Source of the DNA: Clostridiales bacterium
GTDB taxonomy: Bacteria; Bacillota; Clostridia; Christensenellales; Aristaeellaceae
DNA length: 37,287 nucleotides
Assembly (NCBI GenBank): GCA_004556395.1
Contig: SFHK01000014.1
Location: 1 to 37,287, forward strand
Direction of reading: 5' to 3'
Position numbers and translations under genes: made by a program. Under the pieces are notes generated by a model. It saw only the letters and a list, made by a program, of their open reading frames with translations, was not told the DNA's origin and made no database searches. Shown in pieces: positions 8,261 to 16,861 of the stretch; the first letter of the stretch is position 1, and the number at the start of each line of letters is the position of its first letter.

Positions 8261-9169
8261 TTATTCCTCCCCGAGGATGCGCACCTCGGTCTCCAGGCGC
8301 ACGCCGCTGTGTTCGAGCACGCGCGCCTGCACAAGGCGGATGAGGTCGAGCACGTCTCTGGCGGTGGCGTTCCTGTCGTTCACGACGAAGCCCGCGTGCT
8401 TTTCGGACACGCACGCGCCGCCGACGCGCAGCCCCTTCAGGCCGGCCTGCTCGATCAGCGCGCCGGCGAAATAGCCCTCCGGGCGCTTGAACGTGCTGCC
8501 CGCGCTGGGCAGGTTCAGCGGCTGCTTCTCGCGGCGGCGGGCGCTTAAGTCGTCCATCTTCGCCTGAATGGCGCTCCTGTCGCCCGCGGTCAGCCGGAAG
8601 GCGGCTTCGGTCACGATCAGCCCGCGTGAAAGCGCGGCGCTCTCGCGGTAGCCCAGCGCCATTTCGGCGGGGCTGAGCGCGGAGATGATTCCGGTTTCGG
8701 GGTCGAGCGCGCGGCAGCCTTCGAACACGTCCGACAGCTGTCCGCCGTACGCGCCCGCGTTCATCGCCATGCCGCCGCCTGCGCTGCCGGGGATGCCGGA
8801 GGCGAATTCCAGCCCGGTCAGCGACGCGTCGCGCGCCGCCGCCGCCACGCGGGACAGAAGCGCGCCCGCCTGCGCTCTGATCTGATTTCCGTCCACGGAG
8901 ATTTTTGAAAACGCTTCGCCCAGCCGAATCGTCAAACCGGGCAGGCCGCCGTCCAGCACCAGCAGGTTGCTGCCGTTGCCGATGATGCGAAACGGCGCGC
9001 CCGCGCGCTTCGCTTCCCGCACGGCGAAAAGCAGCTCCCCTTCGCTTGCGGGGGAAAACAGAATTTCGGCGGGGCCGCCCACGCGCATCGTCGTGTGCCG
9101 CGCCATCGGTTCGTGTTCCAGCACCTGCGCGATTGATGTGGCCGCGCGGAGCGTATCGGCAAGATTCAT
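8261..9169 (-). CDS. murB: UDP-N-acetylenolpyruvoylglucosamine reductase
   Basis: MurB reduces UDP-GlcNAc-enolpyruvate to UDP-MurNAc with NADPH in the cytoplasmic phase of peptidoglycan synthesis. The 302-residue protein shows the FAD-binding segment GNGSNLLV (64-71), GIPGSAGGGMAMNAGAYGG (about 125-143), the YRES motif, and the catalytic-serine motif PSAGSTFKRP (S225), followed by GGACVSEKHAGFVVN and a C-terminal ETEVRILGEE. The shape is that of type II MurB proteins of Firmicutes. A GGGAGG site lies about 8 nt before the ATG. It is embedded in an operon behind two O-acetylation genes, 15 nt from the previous stop. Confidence 0.96.
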   Translation of the reverse strand: MNLADTLRAATSIAQVLEHEPMARHTTMRVGGPAEILFSPASEGELLFAVREAKRAGAPFRIIGNGSNLLVLDGGLPGLTIRLGEAFSKISVDGNQIRAQAGALLSRVAAAARDASLTGLEFASGIPGSAGGGMAMNAGAYGGQLSDVFEGCRALDPETGIISALSPAEMALGYRESAALSRGLIVTEAAFRLTAGDRSAIQAKMDDLSARRREKQPLNLPSAGSTFKRPEGYFAGALIEQAGLKGLRVGGACVSEKHAGFVVNDRNATARDVLDLIRLVQARVLEHSGVRLETEVRILGEE

Positions 9170-9184
9170 CCTTCGCCCTCCCGT

Positions 9185-10390
9185 TTATTCGGCAATGTCA
9201 TAGCTGAACTCGCGCAGCGTCTGCTGGCTGTAGGCGAAAATCACCACGTCGGGGTTCACCTTGGCCACGCATTCCTCCATCGTGAGCCGCGTGGAGCGCA
9301 GGTCGACCGCGTAGGTATCGCGAACCGTCAGGGACAGAAACGCGCCCAGCGGCGTTCCGTAGCTGTCCTTGAACACCAGCACCGTGAGCGGTTCGCCGTC
9401 CTCGTTGTGAATGTGGGTCTGCGCGAGGTAGGTGGAATAAATATAGTAGGCCTTTTCGCTGTAGCCCGTGTCCGGGTCGCGCTCGAGGTTTTCTTCGTTG
9501 ATCACGGCCTCGCGGAACGTGCCCTCGCGGCGCACGTCGTCGTTCAGCTCCTCGTAGAGCATATGCGTGTCGTACTTCGGCCAAAGCTCGTGAACGTCGT
9601 CCGGGGTCACGTTTTTAAAGCCGATCCGGCGGCCGTATTCGCCCATCAGAAGGCGCTCGTAGACGATCTCGTCGAAGTTTTCGACATTCAGCTTCTCCTC
9701 GTCCAGCGAAAGCCCCAGCTCTTCGTTCATCGTGCGCGCGGTCTCTCGCGCCGCCGCCAGCGCCATTTTGTGCGACCAGTGCACGTCGCTTTTGTTGATG
9801 GCCTCGTCCATCGTGAGCCCGGACGCGCGGTACGCGTCGCGGCTGTCGGAAACCACCACGCCGCGCGCGCGGAAATCGGCCAGCAGCGTGTCGGCGCATT
9901 CGATGTTGTTGTCCCAGTCCTCCATGCCCGCGGGCAGCTGCCCATCCTCATACAGGCCGCTGTGGCAGTAGGAGAACACGGTGGAAATGCCCTTTTCCGC
10001 CTTCAGCTTTTCGGCGAAGGAAGCCAGCTCCTCCATCTTGTCGGTGGTGAAGTCGCCGGTGAACAGCCCGTAGTACGCGCCGCACTTCAGCTTCACCATG
10101 TCGTTTCCGGCGATGGAGATGATTTTCTTGCCCGTCGCCAGCTGGAACGCCGCGTTCAGCTGCCGGATAGGATTGCGCAGAAACAGGCGGCTGGACACGT
10201 TTTCCGACAGCTTCGCGATGCGCGCGGAGATGTCGTCGAACACCGTGGCGTTTCGGGGCATCAGATCCTTATAGCTCACGAAAAAGCCGTAGGCATAGTT
10301 CCTGCCGTACTGAACCATGGTTCCGATAAAGATCACCGCGATTGCCAGAAGCAGCGCCAAAGTCAGGATGCGGTTGATATGCTTTCTCAT
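9185..10390 (-). CDS. AlgX/DHHW-type O-acetylation protein
   Basis: A 401-residue protein with one N-terminal membrane anchor (residues about 8-24) and an extracytoplasmic SGNH-hydrolase-like domain. The Asp-His pair is in SDVHWSH (D202, H204) and the nucleophilic serine in FKDSYG (S343), as in AlgJ/AlgX and the DHHW family. Such proteins act with a membrane O-acyltransferase, transferring acetyl groups to an exported polysaccharide or wall polymer. The partner MBOAT gene lies 10 nt upstream. The presence of murB directly downstream makes a cell-wall or wall-linked polymer a reasonable target, but this is inference. Confidence 0.85.
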   Translation of the reverse strand: MRKHINRILTLALLLAIAVIFIGTMVQYGRNYAYGFFVSYKDLMPRNATVFDDISARIAKLSENVSSRLFLRNPIRQLNAAFQLATGKKIISIAGNDMVKLKCGAYYGLFTGDFTTDKMEELASFAEKLKAEKGISTVFSYCHSGLYEDGQLPAGMEDWDNNIECADTLLADFRARGVVVSDSRDAYRASGLTMDEAINKSDVHWSHKMALAAARETARTMNEELGLSLDEEKLNVENFDEIVYERLLMGEYGRRIGFKNVTPDDVHELWPKYDTHMLYEELNDDVRREGTFREAVINEENLERDPDTGYSEKAYYIYSTYLAQTHIHNEDGEPLTVLVFKDSYGTPLGAFLSLTVRDTYAVDLRSTRLTMEECVAKVNPDVVIFAYSQQTLREFSYDIAE

Positions 10391-10400
10391 CGCTTCGCCC

Positions 10401-11810
10401 TCAGAAATTGAAGTAGATAAACGGATTGTAGCTGCCGGAAATCACATAGGTGAACGCCACCGCCGTGACCGCCAGCAGAAGCGCGCCCTGCGCGGGCTCC
10501 AGAAGCCACGCCGGCACGCGCGCCTTCTTGCGCAGCCAGTCGCCCACCGGCAGCGAAAGAACGGCCGCCGCCGCGAAGAACAGCCCGTATTCGCGCAGGA
10601 ACACGCCGGACAGCGGGTTCCACAGCGGCGCGCCGGACAGGCCGAACATCGTCTTATAGAAATTGCCCGCCGCCGCGACGCTCTCGGAGCGGATCAGAAC
10701 CGTTACCACCACCACGGCGAACATCGCGTACAGGTGACCGACGGCGTGCTTCTCCATCCACTTGCCCAGCCCCGTCAGCTTCTCAATGGACAGCACCACA
10801 AAAAAGCCCACGCCCCACAGCACATACGTCCATTCCGCGCCGTGCCACAGTCCCGTCAGCGACCACACCACGAACATGTTGAACAGCAGCCGGATTTTCG
10901 ACTTCACGCGGCTTCCGCCCAGCGGGAAGAACACGTAATCGCGGAACCACGTGCACAGCGAAATGTGCCAGCGCCGCCAGAACTCCGTGACGGACTTCGA
11001 GAGGAAGGGGAAGGTGAAGTTTTCCAGAAAATGAAAGCCGAACATGCGGCCAAGGCCGATAGCCATATCGGAATAGCCGGAGAAATCGTAATACACCTGC
11101 ATCAGATACGCGATGGCGGCGTACCAGCTCATGGCCACGGACACCTTCTCCGGGCTGAGCGCGAAGATGCTGTCAACAATCAGCGCCAGCGAGTTGGCGA
11201 GAATCGCCTTCTTGCTCAGTCCCACCATGAACCGCCGCGCGCCCTCGGTGAAGTCGTCCAGCGTCTCCGTGCGCCCCTTGATCTCCGCCGCCACCGTCTC
11301 ATAGCGCACGATGGGGCCCGCGATCAGCTGCGGGAAGAACGATATGTACAGGCACACACCCAGAAAATGCTTCTGCGCCTCGCCGTGGCCGCGGTATACG
11401 TCCACGATGTAGCTGATGGCCTGAAACGTAAAAAAAGAAATGCCGATGGGCAGCGCCAGCTGCGGGTCGGGCAGGTTCAGCGAAAACGCGCCGTTCAGGT
11501 TGCGCACGAAGAACGAAAGATACTTGAACACCGCCAGCATCCCCACGTCCAGCACCAGCCCCGCGATCAGCGCCAGCTTCCGCGCGCGCGGGCGCTCCCG
11601 GTTTCCGTCGATGACGCGCGCCGCAAGCCAGTTGATGAAGATGCTCGCCAGCATCACCAGCACAAACGTCGGCTCGCCCCACGCGTAAAACAGAAGGCTC
11701 ATCACCGTCAGAACCACGTTCGACAGCGTGCGGTTCCGCCGGCACAGATAATAGAGCATCAGTACGATTGGCAGAAAGAAACACAAAAACTCCGTGCTCG
11801 AAAATACCAT
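10401..11810 (-). CDS. MBOAT O-acyltransferase (AlgI/PatA-like)
   Basis: A 469-residue polytopic membrane protein of the MBOAT family. The family motifs are clear: FFTFQAISYIVDVYRG (near 126-141), QLIAGPIVRY, YDFSGYSDMAIGLGRMFG, then EFWRRWHISLCTWFRDYVFFPLGGSR (about 276-301), and the catalytic histidine in LTGLWHGAEW (H323). AlgI-type proteins move acetyl groups across the membrane to an AlgX/AlgJ-type partner, here the next gene. About ten hydrophobic segments are visible. The ATG at 11810 follows GGGAGGACAAG. The acetylated polymer cannot be read from the sequence; no polysaccharide synthase lies nearby. Confidence 0.93.
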   Translation of the reverse strand: MVFSSTEFLCFFLPIVLMLYYLCRRNRTLSNVVLTVMSLLFYAWGEPTFVLVMLASIFINWLAARVIDGNRERPRARKLALIAGLVLDVGMLAVFKYLSFFVRNLNGAFSLNLPDPQLALPIGISFFTFQAISYIVDVYRGHGEAQKHFLGVCLYISFFPQLIAGPIVRYETVAAEIKGRTETLDDFTEGARRFMVGLSKKAILANSLALIVDSIFALSPEKVSVAMSWYAAIAYLMQVYYDFSGYSDMAIGLGRMFGFHFLENFTFPFLSKSVTEFWRRWHISLCTWFRDYVFFPLGGSRVKSKIRLLFNMFVVWSLTGLWHGAEWTYVLWGVGFFVVLSIEKLTGLGKWMEKHAVGHLYAMFAVVVVTVLIRSESVAAAGNFYKTMFGLSGAPLWNPLSGVFLREYGLFFAAAAVLSLPVGDWLRKKARVPAWLLEPAQGALLLAVTAVAFTYVISGSYNPFIYFNF

Positions 11811-11822
11811 CTTGTCCTCCCG

Positions 11823-13511
11823 TCAGATTTCTTCTGTATTTTCCACGCGCTTCACGGCCACTCTGCACCGCTTGTCGCAGAACGCGATTCCATAGGTGAA
11901 AACGGTCTCCACGCCGTATCGAAGCATCACGGCGGCGTAGTCCCTGTCCTCCGCCTGCTTCATCGCCGCCGCGCAGGCCTCGTCCAGCTTCGCGCGCGTT
12001 CGTACTTCCCTGATCTCAATCACAAACCCGAGCTCGCGGTCGCGCCGCTCCACGGTGATGTCGCTGCGCCCGCGCCCGGTTTCCGCGTTACTGGAAACGC
12101 ACCAGTCGACGCACGTGCTCAGAAGCGCCAGCAGGAAGCCATGATAGAACGATTCGTACGCGTCGTAAAAACTCACGGTCGTAATCAGCTGCCGGTTTAA
12201 TAATTTCTCAATCGCTTCCGCGTCGCCCTTTTCAAACGCCTCGTACAGCCCCGCCAGCTTCTCCGTCGCCGCCCGCGCCCGCTCGGTGAACCACGAGAGC
12301 ACCTGCCGCTTGAAGATTTCCCGCACCTCGCGGTTCGGAATGCGCAGCTCATACCGCCCGCCGGAGGGCTTCCGCGCGACGGTCAGATAGCCGGTCATGT
12401 AGAGCAGGCTCCAGATGTTTTCCAGATTTTCGTCAATTTCGCTGTGCGTCAGCTGCTCGTTGATCATCTTGGTGATGGTGTCGCCCGCGATCAGCCGCTC
12501 GATCTCCATCTGCGTCGTGCCGTCGCTCGCCTTCGCAATGAGACGGCGCACCATGTCGTTCCCGCTGGTGTTCATCCAGTACGGCTTCGGCTCGGCTTCG
12601 GGGTCGCTGCGCAGCTCGTTCACATAATTGATGATGTCCCACGGGCAGTACACGTCCTGATTGCCGAAGCGGTAGCCGTCGTACCACTCGCGCGCTTCCG
12701 CCTGATGCGCTTCCAGCCCGTAGTCCGCGAGCATCCGCCCGACCTCTTCATCGGTGAAGCCGAAATACTCGTTGAATTTCACATTCGAGATGGAAAGCGT
12801 TTTCAGATTGTTGAGCCCGGTGAAGATGCTTTCCTTCGAAACGCGCAGACAGCCGGTCAGCACCGCGAAGAACAGACTGTCGTTCGTCTTTAAGGCCGCG
12901 CCGAACATTGAGCGAATCAGGTCGATCATCTGCGGATAATAACCGTGAAGAAACGCCTTGTCCAGCGGAACATCATACTCGTCGATCAGCAGAATCGGCT
13001 TTTGCCCGTAATGCTTTTCCAGCAGCTGACATAAAAGCTTCAGGCTTTCCGTAATATCCGTTTTTTCCGGATTCTCGGAAACAAGCCGGAGGTACGCGTT
13101 TTTCTCTTCCATGCTCAGCTTTTCGCTCTCGCGCAGAACTTCCAGCCGCATCGCTTCATTTCGAATCAGAATCCTCAGCCGCGCATACGCATCGTCAAAC
13201 GTCAGCCCGTCCACGCCCTTGAGCGACACGAACACCACGGGGAATTTCCCCAGATAGTTTTCGCACAGTTCCTTCTCTTCGGAAACCCGCAGGCCGTCAA
13301 AAAGGCTCGCGTCCGCGCCGATCTCGAAAAAATTCGCGAGCATGCTCATATTGAGCGTTTTTCCAAACCGCCGCGGGCGCGTGAACAGATTGACCTTGCC
13401 CCAGTCGGCCAGCAGGTCGACGATCAGGCCGGTCTTATCCACGTAATAAAAGTCCTGCTTCCGCATCTCCTTAAAGTTCTCAATGCCGATGGGCAGCTTT
13501 TGCGTGCGCAT
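11823..13511 (-). CDS. AAA-ATPase-like / PD-(D/E)XK nuclease-superfamily protein
   Basis: A complete 562-residue member of the family. The AAA-ATPase-like domain (about 1-290) has RPRRFGKT (45-52, Walker A-like) and ILLIDEYD (173-180, Walker B). The C-terminal DUF1703 nuclease-like domain has a GRGRSDI aspartate (D484) followed by FVIEIR (499-501). Active members usually have E-x-K at the last position; here it is E-I-R, so the lysine is replaced. The function of the family is unsettled. It is the first gene of the operon running through MBOAT, algX-like, murB and whiA, 12 nt before MBOAT. It is a close paralogue of the truncated gene at the left edge. A promoter lies at 13552-13580. Confidence 0.88.
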   Translation of the reverse strand: MRTQKLPIGIENFKEMRKQDFYYVDKTGLIVDLLADWGKVNLFTRPRRFGKTLNMSMLANFFEIGADASLFDGLRVSEEKELCENYLGKFPVVFVSLKGVDGLTFDDAYARLRILIRNEAMRLEVLRESEKLSMEEKNAYLRLVSENPEKTDITESLKLLCQLLEKHYGQKPILLIDEYDVPLDKAFLHGYYPQMIDLIRSMFGAALKTNDSLFFAVLTGCLRVSKESIFTGLNNLKTLSISNVKFNEYFGFTDEEVGRMLADYGLEAHQAEAREWYDGYRFGNQDVYCPWDIINYVNELRSDPEAEPKPYWMNTSGNDMVRRLIAKASDGTTQMEIERLIAGDTITKMINEQLTHSEIDENLENIWSLLYMTGYLTVARKPSGGRYELRIPNREVREIFKRQVLSWFTERARAATEKLAGLYEAFEKGDAEAIEKLLNRQLITTVSFYDAYESFYHGFLLALLSTCVDWCVSSNAETGRGRSDITVERRDRELGFVIEIREVRTRAKLDEACAAAMKQAEDRDYAAVMLRYGVETVFTYGIAFCDKRCRVAVKRVENTEEI

Positions 13512-13551
13512 CCGTCCATCCCTCCCGCGCGATTCCTACCTATCCACTTTT

Positions 13552-13580
13552 AGTATACCATGTTTTCACGCCCACTTCAA
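13552..13580 (-). promoter_or_regulatory. SigA-type promoter of the AAA-MBOAT-murB-whiA operon
   Basis: On the minus strand, TTGAAG (13580-13575) and TATACT (13557-13552) are separated by exactly 17 bp, about 40 bp before the ATG at 13511. This is the only obvious promoter for the six genes down to 5628. Confidence 0.7.
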
Positions 13581-13629
13581 CCGAAAAAGCAAACCCGCCG
13601 CTAAGGATCGAATTCCGACCCAAAAGAAA

Positions 13630-13660
13630 CAAAAAAACGAACCCGCAAAAGGTTCGTCTT
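13630..13660 (-). terminator. Rho-independent terminator after the sugar isomerase gene
   Basis: The arms ACGAACC (13637-13643) and GGTTCGT (13651-13657) are followed, on the minus strand, by seven Ts. It ends the minus-strand operon starting at 16663, about 130 nt past the last stop, with a palindromic repeat in between. Confidence 0.75.
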
Positions 13661-13705
13661 TCCAAGCCGCAGCCGCGAATCCGCGCGCCGCCGACCCATA
13701 TCCCG

Positions 13706-13745
13706 GCTCCTTGAGGGGGGTGCGGGGGGAGCGACGCTTCCCCCG
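13706..13745 (-). repeat. Dispersed GC-rich palindrome, copy 1
   Basis: A near-perfect palindrome related to GGGGGAGCGTCGCTCCCCC, with the CTTGAGGGGG flank seen in the other copies. It lies about 40 nt past the stop at 13785 and is oriented like the other four copies relative to the upstream gene. One arm carries a mismatch (CTTCCCCC). Confidence 0.8.
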
Positions 13746-13784
13746 CCTTCCCCGCGGAAAGCCCTTTCGATCAAAGAAAGTCCC

Positions 13785-14555
13785 TTATCCCCGCGCCTTA
13801 TTCAGCACCTTAAACGCGTCCCGTGCGTCGCGGGAGAAGTCGTCGCAGCCGCCCTCCACGCTCACGCGCCCGTCGTAGCCGATGCCGCGCAGCGTCTCAA
13901 ACAGCTCGTCGTACTTTTCGCCGTCGCCCTCCTTGGGATACTTGCGTCCCATCACGTTGGCCACGTGCACGTGCTTCAAAAGCGAACCGGCCATCGTCAG
14001 CGCGCTGAACGGCTCGGAGCCCATTTCCATGTGATAGGTGTCGCCCAGCACGGCGATATGCGGCATCTGAATCAGCGACGCCATCAGCGTGGCCTCGGAC
14101 ACGAAATTCATGATGTTGCACTCGCCCGCGCGCAGCGGCTCGATTGCGATGGTCAGGTCGTTCTCCTGCGCGTGCCGCTCGGCCATGCGCAGGAAGTTGG
14201 AAATCTGCCGCCACGCCTTGGCGGTGTCGAAGCCCTCCGGCACGGCGCGGGAACGGCCGGAGCCGAACACGACGACCCTGCCGCCCAGCCTGCGCGCGCG
14301 CGCGAAGGCCTTATCGAGATAGTCGTGAATCGCCTGCGCGTTCACCTCGTCGCCAACGACCTTCAGCGTGCCCGGCAGCATGCCGTTAAAGGCCTCCGCC
14401 TTGATGAGCGACGCGTCCACGGCCTGCGCGACCTTTTCAAATTCCTCGTCCGAAAGCTCGGAGATGTGCGCGAGACCCAGCTCGATATAGTCAAAGCCGA
14501 TGTCGGCCAGTTCGCCGATGTGCTCGACGCCGGTGCAGATACCCAGCTTAATCAT
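13785..14555 (-). CDS. Sugar phosphate isomerase/epimerase (xylose isomerase-like TIM barrel)
   Basis: A 256-residue single-domain TIM barrel of the AP-endonuclease-2/xylose isomerase-like superfamily. Visible marks are the N-terminal LGICTG strand, FDYIELGL, IKAEAFNGMLPG, GGRVVVFGSG, LTIAIEPLRAGECNIMNF (metal-ligand glutamate in IEPL), VLGDTYHMEMG (aspartate and histidine ligands), HVHVANVMGRKYP and GYDGRVSVEGG (last glutamate ligand). These fit a divalent-metal epimerase or isomerase acting on a sugar or polyol. It follows the isomerase/oxidoreductase fusion by 56 nt, with a GC hairpin in the gap, and probably shares its transcript. The exact substrate is not recognisable. Confidence 0.85.
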   Translation of the reverse strand: MIKLGICTGVEHIGELADIGFDYIELGLAHISELSDEEFEKVAQAVDASLIKAEAFNGMLPGTLKVVGDEVNAQAIHDYLDKAFARARRLGGRVVVFGSGRSRAVPEGFDTAKAWRQISNFLRMAERHAQENDLTIAIEPLRAGECNIMNFVSEATLMASLIQMPHIAVLGDTYHMEMGSEPFSALTMAGSLLKHVHVANVMGRKYPKEGDGEKYDELFETLRGIGYDGRVSVEGGCDDFSRDARDAFKVLNKARG

Positions 14556-14577
14556 GAATCCACAACCTTTCTCAGGA

Positions 14578-14601
14578 GCGCCGCCGAATGCACGGCGGCG
14601 C
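14578..14601 (-). other. Intercistronic hairpin
   Basis: GCGCCGCC and GGCGGCGC form a perfect 8-bp stem with an 8-nt loop between the fusion gene and the isomerase gene. No T run follows, so it is more likely an mRNA-stability or partial attenuation element than a full terminator. Confidence 0.55.
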
Positions 14602-14611
14602 CCAAGATCGC

Positions 14612-16663
14612 TTACTTCTTCGTTCCGGCATAGGAGGAGCTGGTGTCGAAGGTGACCTCCTCCACGTTCTTCTTCAGTCTGGAAGTCGCGCGGCGCTTAT
14701 TCAGCTCTTCGAGGAACAGATCCTCGTCCAGCGGCAGCTCGATGGTCTTGTCCAGCCAGCTGGAAAGATGCATGGCGTTGGAAATGGTCAGGCCGTTCAC
14801 GCCCTCCGCGCCGTCGGCAATCAGCTCGCCGCGGCCCAGAATCTTGTTGGTGAAGGCGCGCAGAACGCCCACGTGCTGCAGGTTCTCGCCGTCGGTTTCC
14901 ACCTCGGTCTCGGTGACCTCGGGAGAGCCGAAGCCGCCCTTGTAGGTCTTGTGGAACTCGGGAATGCTCATGCTCAGCTCGCGCTTGATGAGCTTTTTGC
15001 CGTCGCAGACCAGCTGGCCCTTGTCCAGATCGATCTCAAAGCGGTTGGTGCCGGGCGCGTCGGAGGTGGTGGTCACGAACACGCCGGTCGCGCCGTTGGG
15101 ATACTCGACGTACGCGGTCACGTCGTCCTCAACCTCGATGTCGTGCCACTTGCCGTTGTGGCAGAACGCGCGCACCTTATTCGGCATGCCGCAGATCCAC
15201 TGCCACAGGTCGAGGTTGTGCGGGCACTGGTTCAGCAGAACGCCGCCGCCTTCGCCTTCCCACGTCGCGCGCCACGCGCCGGAATCGTAGTAGCTCTGGG
15301 AGCGGAACCAGTTGGTGATGATCCAGTTGGTGCGGCGGATCGCGCCCATTTCACCGCTGGAAACGATTTCCTTCATCTTGCGGTACACGCAGTTGGTGCG
15401 CTGGTTGAACATGATGGCGTAGATCTTGTCCTGCGTCTTAGCGAACTCGATCAGCTCGTGCACGTTCTTGGTGTACACGCCGGCGGGCTTCTCGCTCATG
15501 GCGTGCAGGCCGTGCTCCAGCGCCTCGCGAACCAGGCGCGGGTGATCATAGTGCGGGGTGGCGACGATCACGGCGTCGATCAGGCCGCTTTCCATCATTT
15601 TGGTCGCGTCGTCAAAGGTCGCGACGCCGGGCGCGTTTTCCTTCGCCCATTCCAGACGCTCGGGCTTCAGATCGCAGACCGCGGTCAGAACCATGTCCGG
15701 CACCTTGTCCGCGACGATGTTCTTCAGATGGCCGCTGCCCATGTTGCCAACGCCGATGATACCAATCCGTACCTTATCCATCTTCGTCCACTCTCCTGTC
15801 TTTTTGCTTTCAAATCCCTGATCCTTCAGAATCTTCTGAATCGCGCTCACCGCCGCGTGGAACGCCTCGCGGCTGCTGGCGTAGGTGTATTCGTGCTTCA
15901 CTTCTTCGTCCTGCAGGTTCTTCAGGCCGTCGAACACGGTCAGGTGCGGCTCCACGGTCAGCACCATGCCGTCCGCGCGCGCGGAAAGCTGGCGGATGAT
16001 CTCCGGAACGTTTCCGTCGCCGCAGCCGCTGGGAACGACCGCGCCGTTTGCAAGAAGCGCGTCCTTGATGTGCATGTAATAGATGTGATCCTTGAGAAGC
16101 GCAAAGTTTTCAATCGGCTTTTCGCCGCACTGGATGAAGTTCGCGGGGTCGAAGATGCACTTGAGACGGCCGCCGAAGTGCTCGATCAGCTTCAGGCAGC
16201 GGGAGGCGATATCGCCGTAAATGCCCTTTTCGTTCTCGTGGCACAGCGTAACGCCGGCCTTCTCGGCCAGCTCGAGCATCTTCTCGATGCGCTCGAACAC
16301 GACGTCCTGATACTTCTCCGGGTCTTCGTCCTTGGGATAGTAGAAGCTGAACATGCGCATGCGGTCGCAGCCCAGCACCTTGCAAAGCTCCAGCGCGTGC
16401 GCAAACTGCTTCAGATGCTCCTCGAAATCGTCCGTCACGGAAATCTTCCCGAACGGGGAGCCCATGGAGGATACGCGAATCCCGGCCGCGTCCAAACGGG
16501 CGCGCACGTCCTTCGCTTCGTCGATCGTGAGATCCTTTACGTTCTTTCCGTCCACGCCGCGCAGCTCCACGCACGCAACGCCGTTTTCCTTCATGGCCTC
16601 AATCTGGCCGTCCAGCATTTTGTCCGCTTCGTCCGCGAAAGCGGAAAGGATAAATCTGGCCAT
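14612..16663 (-). CDS. Fused sugar isomerase/epimerase and Gfo/Idh/MocA oxidoreductase
   Basis: One 683-codon frame with two enzymes. Residues about 1-280 are a xylose isomerase-like TIM barrel (ILSAFADEADK start, VSSMGSPFGK, VTLCHENEKGIYGD, CIFDPANFIQCGE, YYMHIKDAL, LTVEPHL). Residues 295-683 are a Gfo/Idh/MocA NAD(P)-dependent oxidoreductase: the Rossmann motif IGIIGVGNMGSGH, the EKP motif (HAMSEKPAG), and a histidine in NQCPHNLDLWQW. The linker ends at methionine 295 (ATG at 15781), preceded by AGGAGAG at a normal distance. The second enzyme may therefore also be made separately. Oxidoreductase and isomerase of these families often act in one pathway on inositols or keto-sugars. A separate Gfo/Idh/MocA gene is divergent to it. 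Substrate unknown. Confidence 0.85.
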   Translation of the reverse strand: MARFILSAFADEADKMLDGQIEAMKENGVACVELRGVDGKNVKDLTIDEAKDVRARLDAAGIRVSSMGSPFGKISVTDDFEEHLKQFAHALELCKVLGCDRMRMFSFYYPKDEDPEKYQDVVFERIEKMLELAEKAGVTLCHENEKGIYGDIASRCLKLIEHFGGRLKCIFDPANFIQCGEKPIENFALLKDHIYYMHIKDALLANGAVVPSGCGDGNVPEIIRQLSARADGMVLTVEPHLTVFDGLKNLQDEEVKHEYTYASSREAFHAAVSAIQKILKDQGFESKKTGEWTKMDKVRIGIIGVGNMGSGHLKNIVADKVPDMVLTAVCDLKPERLEWAKENAPGVATFDDATKMMESGLIDAVIVATPHYDHPRLVREALEHGLHAMSEKPAGVYTKNVHELIEFAKTQDKIYAIMFNQRTNCVYRKMKEIVSSGEMGAIRRTNWIITNWFRSQSYYDSGAWRATWEGEGGGVLLNQCPHNLDLWQWICGMPNKVRAFCHNGKWHDIEVEDDVTAYVEYPNGATGVFVTTTSDAPGTNRFEIDLDKGQLVCDGKKLIKRELSMSIPEFHKTYKGGFGSPEVTETEVETDGENLQHVGVLRAFTNKILGRGELIADGAEGVNGLTISNAMHLSSWLDKTIELPLDEDLFLEELNKRRATSRLKKNVEEVTFDTSSSYAGTKK

Positions 16664-16697
16664 AGTGACACCCCTCTCACACAGGTTTACATTCTAT

Positions 16698-16726
16698 AGT
16701 ATACCTTTTTCCCCTCCGTCCGTCAA
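16698..16726 (-). promoter_or_regulatory. SigA-type promoter of the isomerase/oxidoreductase operon
   Basis: On the minus strand, TTGACG (16726-16721) and TATACT (16703-16698) are separated by 17 bp, giving a short leader before the ATG at 16663. Confidence 0.8.
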
Positions 16727-16775
16727 GCATGCAAACCCTGTCCGCGCACGGAATTTTATGCGATTTCGCGCATCT

Positions 16776-16813
16776 CTGCTGCCGTGATAAGGCCATCTCC
16801 CGAATCGCAGCAG
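16776..16813. promoter_or_regulatory. Inverted repeat between divergent promoters, possible operator
   Basis: CTGCTGC (16776-16782) and GCAGCAG (16807-16813) form a perfect inverted repeat with a 24-bp spacer, midway between the two promoters. Regulator binding is inference; no regulator gene is adjacent. Confidence 0.3.
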
Positions 16814-16832
16814 GGTGTGAACCGGCTGGCGG

Positions 16833-16861
16833 TTGACGGCGATGGGGGTTTGGGCTATAAT
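16833..16861 (+). promoter_or_regulatory. SigA-type promoter of the oxidoreductase-pepT operon
   Basis: TTGACG (16833-16838) and TATAAT (16856-16861) are separated by 17 bp, about 40 bp before the ATG at 16903. Confidence 0.85.

Noticed and set aside
10317..12200. A 627-codon plus-strand frame
   Set aside because: It is the complementary shadow of clear minus-strand MBOAT, algX-like and nuclease-like genes, with His/Arg/Gln-rich composition.
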